Source: Planctomycetales bacterium 71-10 (GTDB lineage: Bacteria > Planctomycetota > Planctomycetia > Isosphaerales > Isosphaeraceae). From it: DNA of 47,377 bases. Under the pieces are notes generated by a model. The model searched no databases. It was not told where the DNA came from and saw nothing but the letters and a program-made list of their open reading frames with translations. Location of the stretch: positions 1-47,377 of the forward strand of contig MKTT01000133.1 in assembly GCA_001898385.1 (NCBI GenBank). Reading direction: 5' to 3'. Both the position numbers and the translations under genes were made by a program. The first letter of the stretch is position 1, and the number at the start of each line of letters is the position of its first letter. Shown here one piece after another: positions 23,865-32,060 of this stretch.

Positions 23865-25979
23865 ATGCCCGGGAACATCTTCAGCCGGCTGGGATCCTTG
23901 CAGTTCAGCTCGCCGCTGGGCTGGCCGCTCTGGACCGCGCTGGCGGCGGTGCCGGTCGGGATCGTGGCGCTGTACTTCCTCAAGCTGCGGCGGCGGCCGG
24001 TGCAGGTCGCCAGCACGCTGCTGTGGCGCAAGAGCCTGGAGGACCTGCACGTCAACAGCCTGTTCCAGCGGCTGCGGCGGAACCAGCTGCTGTTCCTGCA
24101 ACTGCTGGTCGCGGCGCTGGCGATGCTCGCCCTGGCCGGGCCGCAGATGAAGGGGGCCGGCGGGCAGGGGCGGCGGTTCGTGCTGATGGTCGACGCCTCG
24201 GCGAGCATGTCGGCCGTCGACGACGCCGGCGGGCCGAGCCGGCTGGACAGGGCCAAGGAAGAAGCCCGCAAGATCGTCCGCGAGATGCAGGGGGACGACC
24301 TGGCGATGGTGATCTCGTTCGCCGGCTCGGCGCGGGTGGTCTCGAACTACACGGCGGACAGGCGGCTGATCCTGGGTCGAATCGATTCCATCGCCCCGAC
24401 CCAGGAGACGACCTCGCTCCGCGAGGCCCTCCAGGTGGCCGCGGGGCTGGCGAACCCGTCCAAGCAGATCGGCGAGGGGGTCGTCGCGACGGCCGCCCAG
24501 ATCACGCCCAAGCTGATGATCTACACCGACGGCGGCTTCCCGGACGTGGAGGGCTTCAGCCTCGGCAACCTGGAGCCCGAGGTCGTCGTGATCGGCCCCC
24601 CTCCCCCGCCCTTCGCCGCGCCGGCCGAGGGTGCCGCGCCCGCGAGCGCCGGCGGCGACCCGTCGAACAACGTGGCCGTCGTCGCCCTCCAGTCGCGCAA
24701 GATCGAGGAGAAGGCCGACCTGCATCAGGTCTTCGGTCGTGTCAAGAATTACCGATCCGAGCCCGTGACCACCGAGGCCCAGCTCGTCCGCAAGCGGCTC
24801 GACCAGCCCGCGGCCGAGGGGGGCCTCGTCGACGCCGTGGCGCTGGAGATCCCCGCCCGGGGCGAGCAGGCGTTCCAGTTCGACGTCCCCGAGCCGGGCG
24901 TCGCAGGGTTCGAGGTCCGGCTGACGGTCAAGGACTCGCTGCCCCTGGACGACCGGGCGTACGTCGTGGTGGGCGACTCGCGCAAGGCCCGCGTGCTGGT
25001 GGTCTCGGCCGGCGACCGCTATTTGATCGACGCCTTCAACACCCCGACGATCACCGAGAAGGCCGACGTCGCGATCGTCACGCCCGAGGAGGCGAAGGCC
25101 GAGGCGACCGCCCGCGACATCAAGGGGGGCCGATACGACCTGGTGGTCTTCGACGGCTGGCGGCCCGACGAGGCCCCCGAGTCCAACGCCCTCTACTTCG
25201 GCGTCTTCCCGCCCGGCCCCGCCTACGAGAGCCCCCGCGACGTGGAACACCCGGCGATCCTGGACTGGGACGTGGCCCACCCGATGATGCAGTACGTCCG
25301 GGACCTGTCGCTGGTGTACGTCGCCAAGGCCCGCGTGATCGACCCGCTGCCGACCGGGGCGACGCCGCTGATCGAGGCCGAGTCCGGGGCGCTGGCGTTC
25401 GTGGCCCCGCGCGGCGGATTCCTCGACGCGGTGGTCGCCTTCCCGCTGCTGGACGGGACGACGCCCAACACCACCTGGTTCCGTTACATCAGCTTCCCGC
25501 TGTTCCTGTTCAACGCCGTGCAGGCCCTCGGCGGCGGGAACGGGTCGGAGGACGCCGCGCCCGCGCAGCCGGGCCGGCCGATCGTGGTCCGGGCCGAGAC
25601 GTCCTCGCCGACGATCCAGGTCGCCGCGCCGGACGGCTCGCGACCGAGGACCATCGAGCGCAACCCGCAGGGGGCGTTCGTGGACAACGACGCCGCGGCG
25701 GCCGGCCTGTACGAGGCCCGCTGGGACGGCGGCGCGGCCCCGTTCGCCGTCAACCTGTTCGACCCCCGCGAGAGCGACCTGGCCACCCGCGGCCTGGTCC
25801 CGGCCGGGGCGCCCGAGGGAAAGGCCGAGTCGTACAAGATCAAGATCGGCTACAACCCCGTCGAGGGGACCCGCGTCGTCCCGGATGTCCGCCGCGACTG
25901 GTGGAAGCTGCTGGCCCTGGGGGCCCTGGGCGTTCTGGCCCTGGAGTGGTACATCTACAACCGTCGCGTTTATGTGTAA
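23865..25979 (+). CDS. BatA-like VWA membrane protein
   Basis: The product is 704 residues. The N-terminal BatA-type region has two helices (about 19-37 and 77-92) around KLRRRPVQVASTLLWRKSL. A VWA domain follows (about 100-245) with MIDAS motif DASAS at 108-112 and TDGGF. A long periplasmic beta region (about 265-680) and a final helix WKLLALGALGVLALEWYIYN complete the protein. Such proteins are probable clients of the MoxR ATPase and partners of DUF58. GAGCGAGACG precedes the ATG. It is the last gene of the plus-strand locus and is followed by a composite repeat between convergent genes. Confidence 0.92.
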   Translation: MPGNIFSRLGSLQFSSPLGWPLWTALAAVPVGIVALYFLKLRRRPVQVASTLLWRKSLEDLHVNSLFQRLRRNQLLFLQLLVAALAMLALAGPQMKGAGGQGRRFVLMVDASASMSAVDDAGGPSRLDRAKEEARKIVREMQGDDLAMVISFAGSARVVSNYTADRRLILGRIDSIAPTQETTSLREALQVAAGLANPSKQIGEGVVATAAQITPKLMIYTDGGFPDVEGFSLGNLEPEVVVIGPPPPPFAAPAEGAAPASAGGDPSNNVAVVALQSRKIEEKADLHQVFGRVKNYRSEPVTTEAQLVRKRLDQPAAEGGLVDAVALEIPARGEQAFQFDVPEPGVAGFEVRLTVKDSLPLDDRAYVVVGDSRKARVLVVSAGDRYLIDAFNTPTITEKADVAIVTPEEAKAEATARDIKGGRYDLVVFDGWRPDEAPESNALYFGVFPPGPAYESPRDVEHPAILDWDVAHPMMQYVRDLSLVYVAKARVIDPLPTGATPLIEAESGALAFVAPRGGFLDAVVAFPLLDGTTPNTTWFRYISFPLFLFNAVQALGGGNGSEDAAPAQPGRPIVVRAETSSPTIQVAAPDGSRPRTIERNPQGAFVDNDAAAAGLYEARWDGGAAPFAVNLFDPRESDLATRGLVPAGAPEGKAESYKIKIGYNPVEGTRVVPDVRRDWWKLLALGALGVLALEWYIYNRRVYV

Positions 25980-26014
25980 TCTCCCATACGCCACGCACGC
26001 GACGGGCCATCATG

Positions 26015-26204
26015 ACGGTCTTCCCCCCTCGCGGGGGAAGGGGGCCCGAAGGGCCGGATGAGGGGGAGGATGAGTGGGAAAGCCGCCGGGTTGCGGCATC
26101 GGCTAGATCGGGTGGGCCTTCGGATCCCGAAGGGGCTCGTGCTTCGCGTCCCCCTCATCTGACCGCTTCGCGGTCTGTCTTCCCCCGCGAGGGGGGAAGA
26201 CCGT
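26015..26204. repeat. Composite inverted hairpin repeat, copy 6
   Basis: The left arm has GGTCTTCCCCCCTCGCGGGGG, GGCCC-GAA-GGGCC and GGATGAGGGGGAGG. The right arm has GTGCTTCGCGTCCCCCTCAT, GACCGC-TTC-GCGGTC and CTTCCCCC..GGGGGGAAGAC. It fills the 268-base gap between two converging genes, a position suited to a two-way terminator (inference). Confidence 0.85.
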
Positions 26205-26247
26205 CCGCGTCGAGTCCCCGGATTTCGGGACGGTCGGATGATCCCGA

Positions 26248-28092
26248 TCACCCCTGGGCGGGGGTGCCGTCGGCCCCGGGGGCTTCGCCGTCGGCGTCCC
26301 TGGAGGCGCGGAGGCGGAGGGCCTGCTCGACGGCCTCCATCAGGCGGTCGGAGCGGAAGGGCTTGTAGAGGACGGTCTGCAAGCCTTCCTGGCGGGCCTT
26401 GACGATGGAGTGGGTGGGGTCGTAGCCGAAGCCGGTCATGAGGATGACGGGGAGGTCGGGCTGGGCCTCCTGGAGCCGCTTGAAGACGGCGTAGCCGTCC
26501 ATGTCGGGGAGGCGGATGTCGGCGAGGGCGGCCGAATAGGGCTCCTGGCGGGCCATCGCGACGGCCTCGCGGGCGTCGCGGGCGGTCTCGACGGTCGCCC
26601 CCTGCATGCCCAGGAGCTGGTGCGCGGAGCGCCGGATGGCCTCGTCGGCGTCGACCACCAGGAGGCGGGCGCCGGCGAGCCGGGCGGCCGGCTGGGGGGC
26701 GACGCGGTTCGGCGGCGGCGGGGCGATGCTGGAGCCGACCTTCTGGATGATGCCGCGGATCTCGCGGGCGCGGTACAGGAGGTGGCGGAGGCGGGCGATG
26801 ACGTCCTCGTCGTGGCCGGCGTAGCGGTCGAGGACGGTGACGGCGTCGGTGATCACGTCGTCCAGCGGCAGGGCGACCTCGCGGCTGATGGCCTGGACGG
26901 AGGCGCTGGCGGTGCTGGCCTTCTCGGCCTGGAGCAGCTCCAGGGTGTTCAGCGCGGAGGCGACGTTGCGGCCGTAGATCTCCAGGAACTGGCGGTCGCG
27001 GTCGTCGAAGGCGTCGGGCTGGCCGCTCTCGACGTTGAGCGTGCCGATGACGTTGCCGTGGTAGATCAGCGGGACGGTCAGCGAGCTGCGGGCGTTCTCG
27101 GCGCCCTCCAGGTAGTAGGGGTCCTTGGTGGTGTCCGGGCAGAGGTAGCTCTGGCCGGTGGCCGCGACCAGGCCGGTGACCCCCTGCCCCTCCTTCGCGG
27201 CCGACAGCTCGCGCGAGGCGGCCAGCGGCGTCATCCCCTCGGTCAGCAGCGGGGCGAGGCGGCCGGTCTGGCGGTCGAGCAGGCGGATCTCGATGAAGTC
27301 GAGCCCCATCAGGTCCTTCATGTGCCGCGCGATGTTGTACTTGAGGAGGTCGGTGCGCTCCTCGGCACCCATCTGCGACAGCTCCTCGGGCGTGAGGTCG
27401 GCCAGTTCGTCGCCCGCCTGGGCGATGGCGTTGACCTTGAGCTGCTGCTGGGTCTCGTCGGTGATCTCGCGGGTCAGGGCGATCAGGTGCGTCAGGGCCT
27501 GGCGGGCGTCGAAGACGGGCGTGACCGTGACGCGGAGGTAGCGGTTGTTGCGGATCTTGACGACCGTGCTCGACGGCGAGCGCTGGGCGACCGAGGTGGT
27601 GAACGGGCAGGGCTCGGGGCCGAGGATCTCGGCCTCGGCGAGCGCCTGGTAGAAGCGCTCGCCGACGGCGTGGGCGGGGGCCTCGGCGAACGAGAGGAAC
27701 TCGGGGTTGGCCCAGATGATCCGCAGGTCGGGGTCGACCACGGCGACGCCGTCGGCGATGGCGTCGAGGATCTCCTCGGCCTGGATGATCATCCCGACCC
27801 ATCGGGCGGCGGCGAGCTGCGAGGCGTCGACGTACACGCCCTCGAAGCGGCCGTCGCGCAGCAGCGACAGGGCGCGGGAGATCGAGCGGACGGAGACGAC
27901 GTCGACGGAGTCCTTCAGCCCGCCGAGGACGGCCTCGCCGTGCGACCCTTCCCGCTCGATGACAAGAACGCGAGGCTTCTCGGCCACGTTGTCGACCCAG
28001 TACGTTTGGAGATGGAGCGGGGCCGGGAGGGTTTCCGGGGGCCTCGGCCGGGGCGGGGATGGATGGCGCCCGGCCGGGCGACATTTCGCCAT
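26248..28092 (-). CDS. PAS-GAF-receiver regulator with degenerate histidine-kinase helix
   Basis: The product is 614 residues from ATG 28092; GTG 27987 (VAEKPRVLVI) is an equally plausible start because the first 35 residues are Pro/Arg-rich. Domains in order are a receiver-like region lacking the usual Asp (RVLVIEREGSHGE, about 37-95), PAS (about 103-215, ILDAIADGVAVVDPDLRIIW), GAF (about 255-400), and a DHp-like hairpin (ISREVALPLDDVITDA, about 415-470) in which the phosphorylated His is absent. A complete C-terminal receiver follows (LADIRLPDMDGY, about 490-600, with LYKPF lysine). No ATPase domain is present, so it should not act as a kinase; an output or phosphosink role is inferred. Confidence 0.88.
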   Translation of the reverse strand: MAKCRPAGRHPSPPRPRPPETLPAPLHLQTYWVDNVAEKPRVLVIEREGSHGEAVLGGLKDSVDVVSVRSISRALSLLRDGRFEGVYVDASQLAAARWVGMIIQAEEILDAIADGVAVVDPDLRIIWANPEFLSFAEAPAHAVGERFYQALAEAEILGPEPCPFTTSVAQRSPSSTVVKIRNNRYLRVTVTPVFDARQALTHLIALTREITDETQQQLKVNAIAQAGDELADLTPEELSQMGAEERTDLLKYNIARHMKDLMGLDFIEIRLLDRQTGRLAPLLTEGMTPLAASRELSAAKEGQGVTGLVAATGQSYLCPDTTKDPYYLEGAENARSSLTVPLIYHGNVIGTLNVESGQPDAFDDRDRQFLEIYGRNVASALNTLELLQAEKASTASASVQAISREVALPLDDVITDAVTVLDRYAGHDEDVIARLRHLLYRAREIRGIIQKVGSSIAPPPPNRVAPQPAARLAGARLLVVDADEAIRRSAHQLLGMQGATVETARDAREAVAMARQEPYSAALADIRLPDMDGYAVFKRLQEAQPDLPVILMTGFGYDPTHSIVKARQEGLQTVLYKPFRSDRLMEAVEQALRLRASRDADGEAPGADGTPAQG

Positions 28093-28127
28093 CCTAATGC
28101 GAGGTCCCACCCCGGGCAAGGATCCGA

Positions 28128-28133
28128 TAGACT
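28128..28133 (+). promoter_or_regulatory. Candidate -10 box for the isochorismatase-family gene
   Basis: TAGACT lies 48 bases before ATG 28176 in a GC-rich gap. No -35 match is evident. Confidence 0.3.
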
Positions 28134-28175
28134 GGAGGCCCGGGGGCCGTCGCCCCCCGTCCACGAGGGAATGCC

Positions 28176-28733
28176 ATGCGAGCCACCCAACGCCTGACCG
28201 CCCCCCAGGGCGCGCTGCTCGTCATCGACCTGCAGGACAAGCTCGTCGCCGCCGTCGCCGACGGGCCCAAGGTCGTCGCCAACGCCGCGCGGCTCGTCCG
28301 CGGGGCGCAGATCCTGGGCGTCCCGGCCCAGGCGACCGAGCAGTACCCCAAGGGGCTCGGCGCCACCGTCCCGGCGATCGCCGAGCTGATCCCCGAGCGT
28401 CCGTCGAAGATGACGTTCGCCTGCTGCTCCGCGCCGCAGGTGCTGGAGCAGTTCTACGGCCGCCAGGTCCGCCACGTGACCCTGGCCGGGGCCGAGGCCC
28501 ACGTCTGCGTGGCCCAGACGGCCCTGGACCTGCTCGACCTGGGGTTCCGGGTGCAGGTCGCGGCCGACGCCGTCGGCTCGCGCGATCCGTTCGACCGCGA
28601 CGTCGCCCTGCGCCGGCTGGAGGCGGCCGGGGCCGTGATCTCCACCGTCGAGGCCGTCCTCTTCGAATGGTGCGAGACCGCCGATCGTCCCGAATTCAAG
28701 GCGATCAGCGCCCTGGTGAAAGAGCGCACCTGA
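28176..28733 (+). CDS. Isochorismatase-family cysteine hydrolase
   Basis: The product is 185 residues, a single-domain hydrolase. The catalytic triad of the family is visible: Asp18 in LLVIDLQDKL, Lys78 in PSKMTF and Cys111 in AEAHVCVAQTALDL. The cis-peptide motif region before the cysteine (GAEAHVC) is intact. No signal peptide is present, so it is cytosolic. Close relatives include YcaC-like proteins; the substrate (an amide, nicotinamide or isochorismate) cannot be told from sequence, and no siderophore genes are nearby. GAGGGAATGCC precedes the ATG. The next gene starts 24 bases later. Confidence 0.92.
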   Translation: MRATQRLTAPQGALLVIDLQDKLVAAVADGPKVVANAARLVRGAQILGVPAQATEQYPKGLGATVPAIAELIPERPSKMTFACCSAPQVLEQFYGRQVRHVTLAGAEAHVCVAQTALDLLDLGFRVQVAADAVGSRDPFDRDVALRRLEAAGAVISTVEAVLFEWCETADRPEFKAISALVKERT

Positions 28734-28757
28734 CGCCCGCGCCGCGGAGGGACCGGC

Positions 28758-29549
28758 ATGAGGACGACCCTTTGGAGCCTCCTGGCGATCGTCCCGGCCC
28801 TCCTCGCCGCGCCTCGGGCCGGCGCGCAGCAGGCCCCGCCGCCCGACCCGCCGAAGGCCGAAGCCCCGAAGGTCGAGAAATCCAAACGCCGCGACGAGGC
28901 CCCGAAGGTCCGGACCCCGGACGAGGTCGAGGCCCGTCGGCGCAGCCCGTTCCTCCGCCCCCCGGGCGGGGACGACCACGACGCCCGATACGACGACGAC
29001 TACCGGGACCTCCCGCCCTGGAGCCGGGCGAGCTTCTTCGGGATCGCGGCGAAGGGGAAGTTCTTCGTCTACGTCCTCGACCAGTCGGGGAGCATGGTCG
29101 ACGACGGCCGCATCGCCAGGGCGACCATCGAGCTGCGCCGGAGCGTCGGGGCGCTCCAGGAGCCGCAGCAGTTCGAGGTGATCTTCTACAACGACGAAGC
29201 CACGGCCATGCCCGGCGGGCCGATCCCCCGCACGGCCGACCGCCGCAACAAGGAGAAGCTGCGGGCCTGGCTGGGGACCGTCGACCCCGACGGCGGCACC
29301 AGCCCCCGCAAGGCCGTCCTCCAGGCCCTGGCGCTGCGGCCCGACGCCGTCTTCCTCCTCTCCGACGGCGACTTCCCCGAGGGGACCGTCGAGGCGATCG
29401 CCAAAGCCAACCCGCGCAAGGTCCCCATCCACTGCATCGACCTGGCCGGCGGCCTGGCGGGCGACGCCCTCCCGCGGATCGCGAGCGGCAGCGGCGGCCG
29501 GTACGCTTCCCGCCCGGGGAACCTCCAGGGCACCGCGTCCGGCCGCTGA
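28758..29549 (+). CDS. Secreted VWA-domain protein
   Basis: The product is 263 residues. GGAGG precedes ATG 28758. The signal peptide is about 1-23 (cleaved at AGAQQ). A charged Pro/Lys-rich linker (about 25-90) leads to a VWA domain with an intact MIDAS: DQSGS near 111-115, then T in a GGTSP loop, then LLSDGDFPEG. The final strand resembles IHCIDLAGG. It is probably periplasmic, binding a divalent metal and a protein ligand. It may be co-transcribed with the isochorismatase-family gene, but no shared role is evident. Confidence 0.87.
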   Translation: MRTTLWSLLAIVPALLAAPRAGAQQAPPPDPPKAEAPKVEKSKRRDEAPKVRTPDEVEARRRSPFLRPPGGDDHDARYDDDYRDLPPWSRASFFGIAAKGKFFVYVLDQSGSMVDDGRIARATIELRRSVGALQEPQQFEVIFYNDEATAMPGGPIPRTADRRNKEKLRAWLGTVDPDGGTSPRKAVLQALALRPDAVFLLSDGDFPEGTVEAIAKANPRKVPIHCIDLAGGLAGDALPRIASGSGGRYASRPGNLQGTASGR

Positions 29550-29559
29550 TCGGCGGCGG

Positions 29560-30678
29560 TCACGCCCCCTTCGCCATCCCTCGGAGGATCTCCAGTCCGC
29601 GAGCCAGCGTCTCGTCGGACGTCGCATAGGAGATGCGGAAGTGGCTGTCGCGGCGGCTGAAGACGTTGCCGGGGATGACGAGCAACTCGCGCCGGATCGC
29701 CTCGGCGCAGAACTCGGAGGCGGTCCCCCATGGGGCCTTGGGGAAGGCGTAGAACGCCCCGCCGGGCCGGGCCAGCTCGTAGAGGCCGCCCAGGGCGTCG
29801 ACGACCATGTCGCGCTTGCGGCGATAGGCGGCGACCTGGTCGGCGAAGTCGAGCGTCCCCCCCGCGATCGCCCTGGCGACCCCCTGCTGCAAGGGCGTGG
29901 GGGCGCAGACGAAGGTGAACTGCTGGAGCTTGGCCATCTCCTGGATGATCCGGCCCGGCCCGTGCGCGAAGCCCAGCCGCCAGCCGGTCATGCCGAACGA
30001 CTTGCTGAAGCCGTCGACCACCAGCACGTCCTCGTTCCACTCGGCCGGCGAATGGAATGCGCCGTCGTAGCAGAGCGAGGCGTAGACCTCGTCGCTGATG
30101 AGGAGGATCCCGCGCTCCTTGCAGAGCAGCGCCAGCGCCTTCAACTCTTCCGCCGAGGCGACCACGCCCGACGGGTTGTTCGGGCTGTTGACGACGATCG
30201 CCTTGGTCTTCGGCGTGATCGCGGCGGCGACCTTCGCGACGTCGAGGCGGAAGTCCGGGTAGGTGTCGACCACCACCGTCACGCCCCCGGCCAGGGTCGT
30301 CTGGTGCTGGTACATGACGAAGTAGGGGTCGAAGACGATGACCTCGTCGCCCGGGTTCACGGTCGCGGCGATCGCCAGCATCAGCGCCCCGGCCGTCCCC
30401 GAGGTCACCATGACCTCGCGGTCGGCGTGGCCGTAATGGGCGACGGATTGCGCGATCGTCTCGCGCAGGTCGGGGAGGCCCATCGTCACGGAATACTGGT
30501 TGCGGCCCTCGCGGATCGCCGCGCAGGCGGCGTCCTTGATGGCGTCGTCGACGTCAAAGTAGGGCATCCCGATCGACAGGTCGACGGGGTCCTTCATGGC
30601 CTTCGCCATCTCGAAAGCCTTACGGATGCCCGACGCGTCGATGCGCGACATCCGATCGGCGATCCAGCGCTCGTTCAC
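29560..30678 (-). CDS. Class I/II PLP-dependent aminotransferase
   Basis: The product is 372 residues. Fold-type I features are all present: GxxxxR-type substrate region near 60-75 (QYSVTMGLPDLRE), TSGTAGALM, the NSPNNPSG loop with Asn168, DEVY with Asp196, PLP-lysine Lys226 in VDGFSKSFGMTGWRLG, and a C-terminal Arg in HFRISYA. It is cytosolic and transfers an amino group from an amino acid to a 2-oxo acid. AspC/alanine/aromatic-type specificity cannot be settled from sequence. It starts 43 bases after the apt stop on the same strand, so the two may share a transcript. Confidence 0.93.
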   Translation of the reverse strand: MNERWIADRMSRIDASGIRKAFEMAKAMKDPVDLSIGMPYFDVDDAIKDAACAAIREGRNQYSVTMGLPDLRETIAQSVAHYGHADREVMVTSGTAGALMLAIAATVNPGDEVIVFDPYFVMYQHQTTLAGGVTVVVDTYPDFRLDVAKVAAAITPKTKAIVVNSPNNPSGVVASAEELKALALLCKERGILLISDEVYASLCYDGAFHSPAEWNEDVLVVDGFSKSFGMTGWRLGFAHGPGRIIQEMAKLQQFTFVCAPTPLQQGVARAIAGGTLDFADQVAAYRRKRDMVVDALGGLYELARPGGAFYAFPKAPWGTASEFCAEAIRRELLVIPGNVFSRRDSHFRISYATSDETLARGLEILRGMAKGA

Positions 30679-30721
30679 GGTCGTTCCCCCGGGGGAGGTG
30701 GGAGTGCGGTGCGGGTCGTCT

Positions 30722-31252
30722 TCAGTAGGTTATGAGGCTGAAGACGTCGCAAGGTTCGAGCTTCGGCCGGCCGCCGAGGAACGAAAGCTCGATCACGAAG
30801 GCGCAGGCGACCAGATCGGCCCCGGTGGACTTCACCAGGTCGCGGCAGGCGCACATGGTCCCGCCGGTGGCCAGGACGTCGTCGATGAGCAGCACCTTCT
30901 TGCCGGGGCCGAGGGCGTCGGAGTGGACCTCCAGGCGGTCGTTGCCGTATTCCAGGGCGTACTCCTGGGCGATCGTCGCGTACGGCAGCTTGCCCGGCTT
31001 GCGGATGGGGACGAACCCGGCCCCGATCCGCAGCGCCAGCGGCGCGCCGAAGATGAACCCGCGGGCCTCGGCGGCGGCGATGACGTCGATCCCCTTCCCC
31101 GCGTACTCCGCTTCGAGCCGGTCGATGCTGGCCTGGAACGCCTCGGGGTGGCCGAGGAGCGGGGTGATGTCCTTGAAGAGGATGCCGGGCTTGGGGAAGT
31201 CGGGGATGTCCCGGATCCAGTCCCGGATGTCCACGGGCGCGGACGCTGCCAT
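30722..31252 (-). CDS. apt: Adenine phosphoribosyltransferase
   Basis: The product is 176 residues, the normal length of Apt. It shows IPDFPKPGILFKDITPLL, AEARGFIFGAPLA, the flexible-loop KPGKLPYAT, and the PRPP-binding motif VLLIDDVLATGGTM. It converts adenine and PRPP to AMP and pyrophosphate in purine salvage in the cytosol. The C-terminus FLGGRPKLEPCDVFSLITY matches the family's hydrophobic end. GGAG is 11 bases upstream of the ATG, rather far. It is divergent from the two-component genes at 31383. Confidence 0.96.
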   Translation of the reverse strand: MAASAPVDIRDWIRDIPDFPKPGILFKDITPLLGHPEAFQASIDRLEAEYAGKGIDVIAAAEARGFIFGAPLALRIGAGFVPIRKPGKLPYATIAQEYALEYGNDRLEVHSDALGPGKKVLLIDDVLATGGTMCACRDLVKSTGADLVACAFVIELSFLGGRPKLEPCDVFSLITY

Positions 31253-31305
31253 CTTATGCGTGCTCCAGGTCGTCGATCGCCGAGGCGAGGGGGGGCGAGA
31301 GCCCT

Positions 31306-31311
31306 ACTATG
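31306..31311 (-). promoter_or_regulatory. Candidate -10 box for apt
   Basis: CATAGT on the minus strand lies 54 bases before the apt ATG; the same box is used in the candidate promoter at 4409-4414. No clear -35 was seen. Confidence 0.3.
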
Positions 31312-31358
31312 CGGCATGGGCCCGGCCGATGTCCAGCCGCGCGCGGGCGACGGGGCGT

Positions 31359-31364
31359 TATGAT
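31359..31364 (+). promoter_or_regulatory. Candidate -10 box for the response-regulator gene
   Basis: TATGAT matches five of six consensus positions, 19 bases before the ATG at 31383, implying a very short leader that would still include GGAGG. No -35 was seen. Confidence 0.3.
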
Positions 31365-31382
31365 GGGGGGCGGGAGGCCCCG

Positions 31383-32060
31383 ATGACGAAGATCCTGATC
31401 GTCGAGGACGAGGACAAGCTCCGTCGCGCCCTGGAGCGAGGGCTGGCCGACGAGGGGTACGACGTGACGGCCGTGGAGGACGGCGACCTCGGCGTCGCGT
31501 TCGCGTCGGACGAGCCGTTCGACGGCCTCGTCCTGGACCTGATGCTGCCGGGGCGCGACGGCATCGAGGTCCTGCGCGAGTTGCGCGCCCGCGGTTTCCC
31601 CGGGCCGATCCTGATCCTCTCGGCCCGCGGCGAGCTGGAGGACCGCGTCCGCGGGCTGGACCTGGGGGCGGATGACTACCTCCCCAAGCCGTTCGCCTGG
31701 ACCGAGCTGCTGGCACGCCTCCGCGCCTGCCTGCGCCGGAAGGCGGCCGGCGAGGCGTCGCTCCTGCACGCGGGGGGCGTCGACCTGGACCGGGTCCGGC
31801 GTCGGCTGATCCGAGGGGCGGCCGAGGTGGAGCTGACGGTCCGCGAATGCGAGCTGATGGAGCACCTGATCCGACGGGCCGGGGCCGTCGTGAGCCGCGA
31901 CGAGCTGGCCCGCGAGGTCTGGCGCGACCCCGAGGCCACCCGGACGAACATCATCGACGTCTTCGTCAACTACCTCCGCAAGAAGCTGGAGAAGGTCGGC
32001 GCTCCGGGGCTGATCCGCACCGAGCGGGGCGTCGGCTACGTCCTGGAGGCCAGGCCGTGA
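31383..32060 (+). CDS. OmpR/PhoB-family response regulator
   Basis: The product is 225 residues. GGAGG lies five bases before ATG 31383. The receiver domain (1 to about 118) has the acidic pair in VEDED, phospho-acceptor Asp52 in LVLDLMLPGRDG, and Lys102 in LPKPF. The C-terminal winged helix (about 128-222) ends RTERGVGYVLEARP, typical of OmpR/PhoB DNA-binding domains. It should be phosphorylated by the kinase encoded next, with which it shares a four-base GTGA overlap. Targets are unknown; the DUF1559-lipoprotein genes lie downstream. Confidence 0.95.
   Translation: MTKILIVEDEDKLRRALERGLADEGYDVTAVEDGDLGVAFASDEPFDGLVLDLMLPGRDGIEVLRELRARGFPGPILILSARGELEDRVRGLDLGADDYLPKPFAWTELLARLRACLRRKAAGEASLLHAGGVDLDRVRRRLIRGAAEVELTVRECELMEHLIRRAGAVVSRDELAREVWRDPEATRTNIIDVFVNYLRKKLEKVGAPGLIRTERGVGYVLEARP

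Noticed and set aside
28176..28733. A siderophore (isochorismatase) biosynthesis locus
   Set aside because: Only the stand-alone hydrolase is present; no entA/B/C-like or NRPS genes are nearby, and the fold has many other substrates.
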